From assembly GCF_023702125.1 (NCBI RefSeq), contig NZ_CP098415.1:1302001-1366000 (forward strand): a stretch of DNA of 64,000 nucleotides, in the 5' to 3' direction. Shown piece by piece: positions 41,348 through 52,211 of the stretch. A model generated the notes under the pieces. The model searched no databases. It was not told where the DNA came from and saw nothing but the letters and a program-made list of their open reading frames with translations. Within the stretch, counting starts at the first letter, position 1. Every line of letters starts with the position of its first letter. The stretch is from Halorubrum hochsteinianum. GTDB lineage: Archaea > Halobacteriota > Halobacteria > Halobacteriales > Haloferacaceae. The translations under genes were made by a program, and so were the position numbers.

Positions 41348-43003
41348 ATGCCAGCAGATCCCGACACGGGGTACGACCCCTCGCTGGGTCGGAAGTTCGT
41401 GTTCGTCACGGGCGGAGTGATGTCCGGGCTGGGCAAGGGCATCACCGCCGCCAGCACCGGGCGACTCCTCGCCAACGCGGGCTTCGACGTGACCGCCGTC
41501 AAGGTGGACCCGTACCTCAACGTCGACGCCGGGACGATGAACCCGTACGAACACGGCGAGGTGTACGTCCTCAAGGACGGCGGCGAGGTCGACCTCGATC
41601 TGGGCAACTACGAGCGCTTCCTCGGGACCGACATGACGTTCGACCACAACGTCACCACGGGGAAGACGTACGAGCACGTCATCGAGCGCGAGCGCGCCGG
41701 CGACTACCTCGGCAAGACAGTCCAGATCATCCCGCACGTCACCGACGACATCAAGCGCCGGATCCGCGAGGCGGCCGAGGGCTCCGACGTCTGTCTCGTC
41801 GAGATCGGCGGGACGGTCGGCGACATCGAGTCGATGCCGTTCTTAGAGGCGCTGCGCCAGTTCGCCCACGAGGAGGACGACGAGGACATCCTCTTCACCC
41901 ACGTCACCCTCGTCCCGTACTCGAAGAACGGCGAGCAGAAGACCAAGCCCACCCAGCACTCCGTGAAAGAGCTGCGCTCGATCGGCCTCCAGCCCGACAT
42001 CCTCGTCGGGCGCTCCGAGGACCGGCTGGACCCGGAGACGAAAGAGAAGATCGCCCTGTTCTGCGACGTGCCCACCGACGCCGTCTTCTCGAACCCCGAC
42101 GTCGAGGACATCTACCACGTCCCGCTGATGGTCGAAGACGAGGGGTTAGACGAGCACGTGATGCAGCGGCTCGGCCTCGAAGAGGAGGCGCTCCCGAAGG
42201 AGGACCGGTCGACCGAGTGGCGCGATCTGGTCACCCGCGACCGGGACGAGGAGATCGACGTGGCGCTCGTCGGCAAGTACGCCCTCGAAGACGCGTACAT
42301 GTCGATCCACGAGGCGCTGAAACATGCCGGGATCCAGACGGAGACCGAGGTGAACGTGCTGTGGGTCGACGCCGACGAGACCACCGACCGCCACGAGGAG
42401 CGCCTCGCCGCGGCCGACGCCGTCGTCGTCCCCGGCGGGTTCGGCTCCCGCGGCACGGACGGGAAGATCGAGGCGGTCCGGTACGCCCGCGAGAACGGCG
42501 TGCCCTTCCTCGGGCTCTGCTTGGGCTTCCAGATGGCCGTCGTCGACCACGCGCGCAACGTCCTCGGGCTGGCGGGCGCGCACTCCGCCGAGATCGACCC
42601 CGACACGCCCCACCCCGTCATCGACCTCCTCCCCGACCAGTACGAGACGGAGGACATGGGCGGGACGATGCGGCTCGGCGCGCACGAGACCGACATCGAA
42701 CCGGACACGCTCGCGGCGCGGGTGTACGACGCCGACTCCTGTACCGAGCGCCACCGCCACCGCTACGAGGTGAACCCCGAGTACATCGACGCGCTGGAGG
42801 CGGACGGACTCGTCTTCTCCGGGCGCGCGGACAACCGGATGGAGATCTTAGAGCGCCCCGACCACCCGTTCTTCTTCGGGACGCAGGCCCACCCCGAGTT
42901 CCGGTCGCGCCCGGACCGCGCGAGTCCCCCGTTCGTCGCGCTCGTCGAGGCGGCGCTGGAATCGACGGACACAACCGAGCGGAACGCGGACGTGAGGCTA
43001 TAG
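41348..43003 (+). CDS. pyrG: CTP synthase
   Basis: 551 residues. The amidoligase domain begins [17 protein letters not shown] (about 15-31), with the P-loop for ATP and UTP. The class I glutaminase domain has the nucleophile elbow GLCLGFQ (about 390) and the His/Glu pair in AHPEF near the C-terminus. It makes CTP from UTP, ATP and glutamine. The guaAb start codon follows its stop without a gap, so the genes form an operon of two glutamine-dependent nucleotide enzymes. The start at 41348 gives [11 protein letters not shown]. Confidence 0.96.
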   Translation: MPADPDTGYDPSLGRKFVFVTGGVMSGLGKGITAASTGRLLANAGFDVTAVKVDPYLNVDAGTMNPYEHGEVYVLKDGGEVDLDLGNYERFLGTDMTFDHNVTTGKTYEHVIERERAGDYLGKTVQIIPHVTDDIKRRIREAAEGSDVCLVEIGGTVGDIESMPFLEALRQFAHEEDDEDILFTHVTLVPYSKNGEQKTKPTQHSVKELRSIGLQPDILVGRSEDRLDPETKEKIALFCDVPTDAVFSNPDVEDIYHVPLMVEDEGLDEHVMQRLGLEEEALPKEDRSTEWRDLVTRDRDEEIDVALVGKYALEDAYMSIHEALKHAGIQTETEVNVLWVDADETTDRHEERLAAADAVVVPGGFGSRGTDGKIEAVRYARENGVPFLGLCLGFQMAVVDHARNVLGLAGAHSAEIDPDTPHPVIDLLPDQYETEDMGGTMRLGAHETDIEPDTLAARVYDADSCTERHRHRYEVNPEYIDALEADGLVFSGRADNRMEILERPDHPFFFGTQAHPEFRSRPDRASPPFVALVEAALESTDTTERNADVRL

Positions 43004-43921
43004 ATGGTCGAGACGGAGGAATTCATCGCGGAGGCGAAAGCGGAGATCCGGGAGGCGATCGGCGACGCGAACGCCGTGATCGCCCTCTCCGGCGGAGTCG
43101 ACTCCTCGGTCGCCGCGACGCTCGCGTACGAGGCGGTCGGCGACCAGCTCACCCCCGTCTACGTCGACACGGGGCTGATGCGGAAAGGGGAGACCGAAGA
43201 GATCCGCGACACCTTCTCGTTCATGGAATCGCTGCGGGTGATCGATGCGCAGGACCGGTTCTTCGACCGCCTCGCCGGCGTCACCGACCCGGAGGAGAAG
43301 CGCCACGTCATCGGCGAGGGGTTCATCGACGAGTTCGAGACGGTCGCCCGCGACGTCGACGCCGACTACCTCGTTCAGGGGACGATCTACCCCGACCGGA
43401 TCGAGTCCGAGGGGAACATCAAGTCGCACCACAACGTCGGCGGGCTCCCGGAGGTCGTCGACTTCGAGGGGATCGTCGAGCCGGTGCGCGACCTCTACAA
43501 GGACGAGGTCCGCGAGGTCGCTCGCGCGCTCGGCCTCGAAGAGATCATCTCCGAGCGGATGCCGTTCCCCGGCCCCGGGCTCGCCGTCCGGATCGTCGGC
43601 GAGGTGACGCCCGAGAAGGCCGCGGTCGCCCGCGAGGCGACCCACGTCGTCGAGGAGGAGCTGGAGGAGTACGACCCGTGGCAGGCGTTCGCCGCGGTCC
43701 TCGGGAAGGCGACCGGCGTCAAGGGGGACAACCGCGTCCACGGCTGGGTGGTCGCCGTCCGCTCCGTCGAGAGCCGCGACGGGATGACCGCCCGCGCGCA
43801 GGAGCTGGACTGGAGCACGCTCCAGCGGATCCAGAGCCGGATCACGGGCGAAAACGAGAACGTGGCGCGCGTCGTCTACGACGTGACTCACAAGCCGCCC
43901 GCGACGATCGAGTACGAGTGA
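43004..43921 (+). CDS. guaAb: GMP synthase subunit B (PP-loop/dimerisation)
   Basis: 305 residues. The PP-loop ATPase motif [12 protein letters not shown] (about 27-38) adenylates XMP. The C-terminal half is the dimerisation domain ([15 protein letters not shown], ending KPPATIEYE). In archaea the glutaminase part is a separate subunit, which is not in this window. The gene abuts pyrG directly and shares one base with the next start (TGATG). It makes GMP from XMP. Confidence 0.95.
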   Translation: MVETEEFIAEAKAEIREAIGDANAVIALSGGVDSSVAATLAYEAVGDQLTPVYVDTGLMRKGETEEIRDTFSFMESLRVIDAQDRFFDRLAGVTDPEEKRHVIGEGFIDEFETVARDVDADYLVQGTIYPDRIESEGNIKSHHNVGGLPEVVDFEGIVEPVRDLYKDEVREVARALGLEEIISERMPFPGPGLAVRIVGEVTPEKAAVAREATHVVEEELEEYDPWQAFAAVLGKATGVKGDNRVHGWVVAVRSVESRDGMTARAQELDWSTLQRIQSRITGENENVARVVYDVTHKPPATIEYE

Positions 43922-44313
43922 TGGCGGACCGGATAACCGCCGTCGTCGCCGGCCCGGACGAGCGCGGTCTCGGGGAAGAGTTGGCGGCGCTCGGCGTCGA
44001 GATAACCCGCATCGACGGGCTCGTCACGAGGGCGAAGCTCGACGCCGCCGGAATCGCCGACGCCGACCTGTTCGTCCTCACGGACGTCGAGGAGGCGACG
44101 GGGATCCCGGTCGCGAAGGAGCTGAACCCCGACGTCCGGATCGTGACGTACGCGAGCCGGTCGCTGCCGGAGTTCGTCGCGACCGTCGCCGACATCGCGG
44201 TCGACCCCGACCTGCTGGGCCCCGAGACGGTGGCCGAGGAGCTGCTCGCGGACGACGACGCGGCCGACGCGGAGTCGGACGACGCGGAGTCGGACGACGA
44301 GTCGGAGCCGTGA
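43921..44313 (+). CDS. small Rossmann-like protein (DUF7126-like)
   Basis: 130 residues. The alternating strands ITAVVAGPDERGLGEEL and LFVLTDVEEATGIPVAKEL resemble the N-terminal strands of TrkA/RCK domains, but the Gly-rich nucleotide loop is not canonical. The C-terminal 30 residues are Asp/Glu-rich. It is cotranscribed with pyrG and guaAb by one-base and four-base overlaps. Its function is unknown; the context suggests a nucleotide-metabolism accessory. Confidence 0.75.
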   Translation: MADRITAVVAGPDERGLGEELAALGVEITRIDGLVTRAKLDAAGIADADLFVLTDVEEATGIPVAKELNPDVRIVTYASRSLPEFVATVADIAVDPDLLGPETVAEELLADDDAADAESDDAESDDESEP

Positions 44314-44630
44314 CCGGGGACGACGGAGGCGACGGCGCGGGAACCACAGGCGACGCGGAACCGGACGACGCCGAGGCGACCGTTTCGGTCACGCTCTACA
44401 CCCGCGAGGACTGCTCGCTCTGCGTCGTCGCCCGCGAGACGATCGAGTCGGTCGCCGCCGACCTCGACGGCGTCGCGGTCGACCTCGACGAGGTCGACGT
44501 CGACACCGATCCCGAACTGGCCGACGAGTACGGCGAGCGCGTCCCGTACGTGCTGGTCGACGGCCACCCGGCGTTCAAGTACGAGGTCGACGAGCGCGAC
44601 CTGCGCTTGAAGCTGCTGTCGGCGACCTGA
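44310..44630 (+). CDS. glutaredoxin-like protein (DUF836)
   Basis: 106 residues from the GTG that overlaps the upstream stop. An acidic, disordered first 22 residues lead into a thioredoxin fold: VTLYTREDCSLC (about 25-36) has a CxxC site of unusual Cys-Ser-Leu-Cys sequence, and cis-Pro VPYVLVDG (about 78-85) completes the active site. It is the last gene of the pyrG operon. It is probably a thiol-disulfide reductant or electron carrier. Confidence 0.8.
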   Translation: MTGDDGGDGAGTTGDAEPDDAEATVSVTLYTREDCSLCVVARETIESVAADLDGVAVDLDEVDVDTDPELADEYGERVPYVLVDGHPAFKYEVDERDLRLKLLSAT

Positions 44631-44669
44631 TTGCGGAAAGAGAAAGTCGAACCGCGACCGACCGCTCCG

Positions 44670-45434
44670 CTACTTCTCGACCGTCTCCGCGCCGGGTGAG
44701 TTCGCCTTCACCCGCGTCACGGCCTCGACCGCGTTCGACCGGGAGGCGTACCCCTCGCCGGAGTCGGCGAGGACGTTGCCGTTGCGGTGGCGGAGCCGCC
44801 AGCGCGGCTTCCCGCTCGCGTCCTCGAACAGCTCGAACCGGGCCTTGCTCCCGCGGAGGGCCGCCGCCTCGGCGCGCGCGGATTCGAGTTCGGACTCGGT
44901 CTCCGACAGCTCCGCCCGGGTCGTCTCCAGCTCCGCGCCCGTCTCCTCGGCGGTCGCCGTCGCCGCGGCCGCCTCGCCCCGCATCCGGTCGTAGTCCTCG
45001 CGGACCGGGTCGGAGAGCAGCGGGACGACCGTCCCCGCCAGCCCGATGAGGAGGAGTCCGACGCCGTACAGCCCGATCACGGTCGCGTCGCCGGACGCGG
45101 TGAACCACCTGTCCGGGAAGATGTTCACGAACCACACGACGCCGACGACGCTCACCGCCGTGCCGAGGTAGCCGAGGTAGGTCCCGGCCCGCCGGAGCGG
45201 GAACCGGATCACGGCCCCGAGCATCACGAACACCGGTGCCAGCGCCGCCAGCGCGTACCCGATCCCGCGCGTCGTCGTCGCCGACTCGGTGAGGAGGAAC
45301 ACCGCGACCCCGGCCAGCCCGAGCAACACCCCGAACCCGAACAGCCAGTAGCCGTTCACCTCGTCGTTCGTGGTCGGCGTCCCGATCCGTCGCTCGTACA
45401 GTCCGCCGCCGTTCGATTCGCTATCAGTTGCCAT
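44670..45434 (-). CDS. membrane protein with C-terminal DUF1508 domain
   Basis: 254 residues. About five membrane helices in the first half (YWLFGFGVLLGLAGVAVFLL, then GYALAALAPVFVML, and so on) are followed by a coiled coil (about 150-195). The C-terminal ~50 residues match the DUF1508/YegP-type domain (RFELFEDASGKPRWRLRHRNGN ... ADSGEGYASR). The same domain occurs twice in the protein at 59486. The start at 45434 matches the family and sits behind a TATA-like TATAAACAG about 25 bases upstream. Confidence 0.8.
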   Translation of the reverse strand: MATDSESNGGGLYERRIGTPTTNDEVNGYWLFGFGVLLGLAGVAVFLLTESATTTRGIGYALAALAPVFVMLGAVIRFPLRRAGTYLGYLGTAVSVVGVVWFVNIFPDRWFTASGDATVIGLYGVGLLLIGLAGTVVPLLSDPVREDYDRMRGEAAAATATAEETGAELETTRAELSETESELESARAEAAALRGSKARFELFEDASGKPRWRLRHRNGNVLADSGEGYASRSNAVEAVTRVKANSPGAETVEK

Positions 45435-45552
45435 ACCCGGGGAGACTCCGGCTATCTGTTTATAAGTGGGGGTAGATGCGCGCCGGCCCACCGGCCCCGC
45501 TCGACTACCGCGACCCGAGCGTTTACCCGTCGAACGGTCCCTGTTGGGACGT

Positions 45553-46734
45553 ATGTACGTGCTTCGAGGCGGACGCGTCGCGGACGTAGACGGGACTCGC
45601 AAAGCGGACGTCGCGGTCGCGGACGGCGAGATCGTCGCGGTCGGCGACCCGGAGACGGTCGACGCCGCGGTCGACGAGGCGGACGGCGAGGCGGCGACGG
45701 TCGAGGCCGACGGAAAGGTCGTCGCGCCCGGGCTGATCGACGCGCACGTCCACGTGATGATGGACGGACGCCCGGACGTCTCGACCGCGGTCTCCGACAG
45801 CGACTACACGGCGAGCTACCGGACCGCGGGCAACCTCGAAGCGGCGGTCGAGGCCGGCGTCACGACCGTCCGCGACCTCGGGAGCCGGGGGACGCTCGCG
45901 CTCGACGCCGGCGAGGCGGTCGCCGCCGGCGACCTCACCGGGCCGCGGGTGCTCGCGTGCGGCCGCAACGTGATCATGACCGGCGGGCACGGCAACTGGT
46001 TCGGACGCGAGGCCGACGGCCCAGCTGAGGTGCGGAAGGCGGCCCGCGAACAGCTGAAGGCGGGCGCTGACGTGCTCAAGTGTATGGCCACCGGCGGCGT
46101 CCTCACCGAGGGCGCGGTGACGGGCGCGCCCGAGCTGACGCCGGAAGAGCTGGAGGCGTTCACCGACGCGGCCGCCCCCACGAACACCCCGACGGCGGCC
46201 CACGCCCACGGCGAGGAGGGGATCAAGAACGCGGTCGAGGCCGGCATCTCCAGCGTCGAACACGGGACGTTCATGGACCGGGAGGCGGCCGAGATGATGG
46301 CCGCGCGCGGCACCTACTGGGTGCCGACCGCGAGCGCGCTCCGCGGCATCGTCGAGAACGGCGTGGAGGCCGGCATCCCCGAGGACGCGGTCGCGAAGGC
46401 CGAGGACGCCGCCGACCGCTTTGACGACGCGTGGGACCACGCGCTCGACGCGGACGTCCTCATCGCGATGGGGACCGACGCGGGCACCCCGTTCAATTTC
46501 TTCCGGGATATTCCGCGGGAGCTCGAGTACATGGTCGAGTACGGGCTCTCGCCGGAGCGGGCGCTGGAGGCCGCCACCGCCAACGCCGCGGACCTGCTCG
46601 GCCTCGACGACGTGGGTCGGGTCGCCGAGGGGTGCCGAGCCGACCTCGTCGTCCTCGACGGCGACCCGACCGAGGACGTGACCGCGTGGCGGGAGCCGGA
46701 CGCGGTGTTCGCTCGCGGCGAGCGGGTCGTCTGA
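45553..46734 (+). CDS. amidohydrolase-family metal-dependent hydrolase
   Basis: 393 residues. The composite beta-sandwich at the N-terminus leads into a TIM barrel with GLIDAHVHV (about 59-67, first metal site), a Lys in LKCMATGG (about 177), HAHGEEGI (about 218-225), VEHGT (about 236) and the catalytic Asp in MGTDAGTP (about 307-314). It resembles the imidazolonepropionase/Xaa-Pro dipeptidase branch. The substrate is unknown; hydrolysis of a cyclic amide or dipeptide is the family norm. Confidence 0.9.
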   Translation: MYVLRGGRVADVDGTRKADVAVADGEIVAVGDPETVDAAVDEADGEAATVEADGKVVAPGLIDAHVHVMMDGRPDVSTAVSDSDYTASYRTAGNLEAAVEAGVTTVRDLGSRGTLALDAGEAVAAGDLTGPRVLACGRNVIMTGGHGNWFGREADGPAEVRKAAREQLKAGADVLKCMATGGVLTEGAVTGAPELTPEELEAFTDAAAPTNTPTAAHAHGEEGIKNAVEAGISSVEHGTFMDREAAEMMAARGTYWVPTASALRGIVENGVEAGIPEDAVAKAEDAADRFDDAWDHALDADVLIAMGTDAGTPFNFFRDIPRELEYMVEYGLSPERALEAATANAADLLGLDDVGRVAEGCRADLVVLDGDPTEDVTAWREPDAVFARGERVV

Positions 46735-46764
46735 GCGGGACGGCCACGACCGTCAGTCCGGTGA

Positions 46765-48996
<2,232 letters not shown>

Positions 48997-49085
48997 CGTC
49001 GAGCGCCGTCAGCGCCGGTCGAAAAACGGGCTCTCGCGCGCCGCGACCCACAACCCTTTATCACGTACCGCCGGAACCGGAAGGC

Positions 49086-50087
49086 ATGACCGCGATCGAA
49101 CTGCGGGGCGTTCGGAAGGAGTTCGCCGGCGTCACGGCCGTCCGCGACCTCGATCTCACCGTCGAGGACGGCGAGGTGTACGGGTTCCTCGGCCCGAACG
49201 GCGCGGGCAAGTCGACGACGATCGACATGCTCTTAGACCTCGTGCGCCCGACCGCGGGGACGGTCCGCGTCCTCGACGCGGACGTCGCGACCGACGGCGT
49301 CGAGATCCGACGGCGGACCGGCGTGCTCCCGGACGGGTTCTCGGTGTACGACCGCCTCTCCGGGCGGCGACACGTCGAGTTCGCCGTCGAGTCGAAGGAC
49401 GCCGACGACGACCCGGACGCGCTGCTCGACCGGGTCGGTCTCGCCGGCGACGGCGACCGCCCGGCCGGCGAGTACTCGAAGGGGATGCGCCAGCGACTCG
49501 CCCTGGCGATGGCGCTCGTCGACGACCCGGACCTGCTGATCCTCGACGAGCCTTCCTCCGGCCTCGACCCGGCCGGCGCGAAGGCGATGCGCGAGATAGT
49601 CCGCGACGAGGCCGACCGGGGGGCGACCGTCTTCTTCTCCTCGCACATCCTCGAACAGGTCGACGCTGTCTGCGACCGGGTCGGCATCCTCCGCGACGGC
49701 GAACTGGTCGCCGAGGACTCCGTCGAGGGGCTCCGCGAGGCCGTCGGCGGCGAGGAGACGCTCGAAGTCGCGGCCGCGGGTGCCGACGACGCCGCGGTCG
49801 ACGCCGTCCGCGCGCTCGCGGGCGTCTCCGGCGTCACCCGCGACGGCGACGAGCTGGTGGTGAACTGCGCCAGCGACGCGAAGACCGACGTGATCGCCGC
49901 CCTCGAAGACGCGGGCGTCACGGTCGACGACTTCCACACCCGGGAGGCCTCGCTGGAGGACCTCTTCCTGGCGTACACCGAGGGCGACGCGGCCGGCTCC
50001 GAGTCGGACGGGACCGACTCGCGGTCGGAACCGGCGGACCCGGACACTCCCGACGACGACGCCGCGACCGAGGAGGTGGACTCGTGA
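49086..50087 (+). CDS. ABC transporter ATP-binding protein
   Basis: 333 residues. Walker A GPNGAGKST (about 38-46), signature YSKGMRQRLA (about 135-144), Walker B LLILDEPSSGLDP and the His switch SSHILE are intact. The C-terminal 110 residues are a regulatory extension with an acidic tail. It partners with the permease encoded immediately downstream (GTGA overlap), forming a NosY/CcmA-type exporter or membrane-remodelling unit. The substrate is not evident. Confidence 0.92.
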   Translation: MTAIELRGVRKEFAGVTAVRDLDLTVEDGEVYGFLGPNGAGKSTTIDMLLDLVRPTAGTVRVLDADVATDGVEIRRRTGVLPDGFSVYDRLSGRRHVEFAVESKDADDDPDALLDRVGLAGDGDRPAGEYSKGMRQRLALAMALVDDPDLLILDEPSSGLDPAGAKAMREIVRDEADRGATVFFSSHILEQVDAVCDRVGILRDGELVAEDSVEGLREAVGGEETLEVAAAGADDAAVDAVRALAGVSGVTRDGDELVVNCASDAKTDVIAALEDAGVTVDDFHTREASLEDLFLAYTEGDAAGSESDGTDSRSEPADPDTPDDDAATEEVDS

Positions 50088-50899
50088 GCCTCCCCGCAGT
50101 CGCTCGCAAGGACCTCCGCGAGACGGTCCAGTCGCGCGGGATGATCGCGCTGATCGCGCTGTTCTCGCTGCTCGTCTCGCTGCTCGCGTTCTTCGTCCGC
50201 CCCACCGCCCAGAACGAGCAGTTCGCCACGGAGGTGTTGCTGAGCGTCTTCGTCGGTCCGGTCCTCGTGACGTACCTCGTCCCGCTGGTCGGCGTCGTCG
50301 TCGGCTACAGCGCCGTCAGCGGCGAGCGCGAGTCGGGGTCGCTGAAACTGCTCCTGTCGCTGCCGCACTCCCGGGCCGACGTGGTGTTCGGGAAGGTGGT
50401 CGGCCGCGGGGCGGCGCTCTCGCTCGCGGTGTTCGCCGGCTTCCTGCTGCCGGCGGCCGTGCTGATCGTCGCGCCGGTGACGTTCAACGCCGGCGCGTTC
50501 CTCGGCTACACCGTGTTCGCGGCCGCGCTCGGCGTCGTGTTCGTCGCCATCTCGGTTGGCTGTTCGGCCGCCTCGTCGACCCAGTTGCGCGCGCTCATCG
50601 CGAGCATCGGCGTCTACGTGCTGTTCGTCCTCCTGTGGAGCCTCGTCACCGGCCGCCTGCTCGACGCCGCCGGCCCGGTCGTCGACGCGCTGCCGGCGTC
50701 GGCGGCACAGATCCAGGTGTTCCTCCGGGTGTCGAACCCGACCACGGCGATCGAGGTGCTGTCGCGCGAGTTCCTCGCCGGGCGGCTGTTCGCCGGCGAG
50801 ACCACGAACCGGCAGCTCTCGGCGGCCGCGATGCTGGTGTTCTGGACGGTCGCGCCGCCGCTCGCCGGACTGCTGAAGTTCGACGCGGACGACCTCTGA
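50084..50899 (+). CDS. ABC-2 type permease
   Basis: 271 residues from the GTG overlapping the ATPase stop. Six hydrophobic segments are visible: IALIALFSLLVSLLAFF, VGPVLVTYLVPLVGVVVGY, LAVFAGFLLPAAVLI, YTVFAAALGVVFVAI, LIASIGVYVLFVLLW, and MLVFWTVAPPLAGLL. The SGERESGSLKLLLSLPHSR cytoplasmic loop is the coupling region typical of NosY-like permeases. It works with the preceding ATPase, either as a homodimer or in a complex. Confidence 0.9.
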   Translation: MSLPAVARKDLRETVQSRGMIALIALFSLLVSLLAFFVRPTAQNEQFATEVLLSVFVGPVLVTYLVPLVGVVVGYSAVSGERESGSLKLLLSLPHSRADVVFGKVVGRGAALSLAVFAGFLLPAAVLIVAPVTFNAGAFLGYTVFAAALGVVFVAISVGCSAASSTQLRALIASIGVYVLFVLLWSLVTGRLLDAAGPVVDALPASAAQIQVFLRVSNPTTAIEVLSREFLAGRLFAGETTNRQLSAAAMLVFWTVAPPLAGLLKFDADDL

Positions 50900-50923
50900 G
50901 CGGCCGCGGTTCGCCCCGCCGCC

Positions 50924-50972
50924 GCTCGCGGATTGCTCGCCGCAGGATATGGGCTCGGGCGGGTTCGAACCG
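50924..50972. repeat. direct repeat carrying the tRNA-Val 3' end, distal copy
   Basis: 49 bases repeated at 51046-51094 with a single mismatch. The last 22 bases equal the 3' acceptor and T-arm part of tRNA-Val. An 8-bp inverted repeat (50975-50982 with 51007-51014) lies between the copies. The structure looks like a tRNA attachment-site remnant. Confidence 0.75.
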
Positions 50973-51045
50973 GAGAAAGACGGTCGTCTCGCTCCGCTCG
51001 ACGCTGCGTCTTTCAGGGTTCGAACCACGCTCCGCCGTACCTGCG

Positions 51046-51094
51046 GCTCGCGGATTGCTCGCCGCAGGACATGGGCTCGGGCGGGTTCGAACCG
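51046..51094. repeat. direct repeat overlapping the tRNA-Val 3' end, proximal copy
   Basis: The partner of 50924-50972. Its right part (51073-51094) lies inside the intact tRNA-Val gene and its left part extends past the tRNA 3' end. Confidence 0.75.
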
Positions 51095-51145
51095 CCGATC
51101 TCAGCCTTGTAAAGGCCGCGTCATAACCAGCTAGACCACGAGCCC
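51072..51145 (-). tRNA. tRNA-Val (anticodon TAC)
   Basis: 74 nucleotides. The acceptor GGGCTCG pairs with CGAGCCC, the discriminator is A, and CCA is not encoded. The anticodon loop TTTACAA gives TAC at 34-36, reading GUA. The T arm GGCGG-TTCGAAC-CCGCC is perfect. No intron is seen. A second partial copy of its 3' end lies 120 bases downstream. Confidence 0.95.
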
Positions 51146-51206
51146 TCACCCGTCTGAACCCGCCGAGAGCGGAAAACGATTTCCTTCCGCGCCGCGAACT
51201 CCGACC

Positions 51207-51683
51207 GTGAACCGCCGTTACGCCGTCGCGCTCGCGGGCGCGCTCCTCGCCGCCCTCGCCGTCGGTGCCGCCCTGAGTTCCCCCGCCCTCCTCATCACCG
51301 GCTACGACACGACCACGGTCGAGGCCGTCGACGGCGACACCGGCGACTCGCTGGCGACCGTCGACGCCCGCGTCGCCGACGGCGTCGTGAAACAGTACGT
51401 CGGGCTCTCCGCCACCGAGGACCTCCCCGAGGGCGAGGGGATGCTGTTCGTCCACGACGAGGAGGCGGAGCGCGCCTACGTGATGCGCGACATGGCCTTC
51501 CCGCTCGACATCGTCTTCGCGGACGCGAACGGGACCGTCACCCGGATCCACGGGGCCGAACCCGAGTCGCGGCCGCTCACGCGCTACGAGGGCACCGGGC
51601 GGTACGTCCTCGAAGTGCCGCGCGGGTGGAGCGACCGCCACGGCGTCGACCCGGGCGATCGGCTGGTGATCGACGGGGCGTGA
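51207..51683 (+). CDS. exported DUF192 protein
   Basis: 158 residues from a GTG. An N-terminal signal or membrane helix (about 5-28, YAVALAGALLAALAVGAAL) is followed by the DUF192 domain: GLSATEDLPEGEGMLFVH (about 71-88), VMRDMAFPLDIVFAD and YVLEVPRGW. The domain is a small beta barrel found alone in many prokaryotes, with unknown function. The extracellular or membrane-facing location follows from the helix. No operon partner is evident. Confidence 0.85.
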   Translation: MNRRYAVALAGALLAALAVGAALSSPALLITGYDTTTVEAVDGDTGDSLATVDARVADGVVKQYVGLSATEDLPEGEGMLFVHDEEAERAYVMRDMAFPLDIVFADANGTVTRIHGAEPESRPLTRYEGTGRYVLEVPRGWSDRHGVDPGDRLVIDGA

Positions 51684-51750
51684 GACCGCCGCCGACCGGG
51701 CGCGGTCACCCGACGAAACCGCTTTCCGCCTCGCAGGCGTCGCCTCGGCC

Positions 51751-52161
51751 ATGACCGGACTCGCTCGCCGGGTCGCGTGGAACCTCCGCCACCGCTGGCG
51801 GCGGATGTTCGCCCTCTGCGTCGTCGGTGCCGGCGTCGCCGCCCCGATCCTCTCCGGCCTCTGGTGGACGCTCCCGCTGGTGTGGTTCTTCGGCCTCTTC
51901 GTCGCGCTCCCGGTCCTCCACACGCTGGTGAAGCCGATCCCGGACGACGACGCCGACTCCGAGAACGCCACGGGCGACCCCGCGCTCGACGCCCTCCGCG
52001 AGCGGTACGCCAACGGCGAGATCGACGAGCGCGAGTTCGAGCGGAAACTCGACCGCCTGCTGGAGACCGAGGACGCCGAGGTCGCCGACTCGGGCGAGGG
52101 TGCCGTCGCTGACAGGGTGCGCGAGGGCGTCCGACGCGAACTGGAACGGATACGGGAGTGA
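51751..52161 (+). CDS. SHOCT-domain membrane protein
   Basis: 136 residues with two membrane helices (about 19-36 and 39-58; FALCVVGAGVAAPILSGL and TLPLVWFFGLFVALPVL). A SHOCT motif follows at about 77-107 (DALRERYANGEIDEREFERKLDRLL), then a charged tail. SHOCT is a short oligomerisation helix pair common in halophile membrane proteins. The function is unknown. Confidence 0.8.
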   Translation: MTGLARRVAWNLRHRWRRMFALCVVGAGVAAPILSGLWWTLPLVWFFGLFVALPVLHTLVKPIPDDDADSENATGDPALDALRERYANGEIDEREFERKLDRLLETEDAEVADSGEGAVADRVREGVRRELERIRE

Positions 52162-52211
52162 AAGGCCCCGCCGGCTCCGGCCGGCGGGAGACCGAGGCGG
52201 CGCGTCGACCG

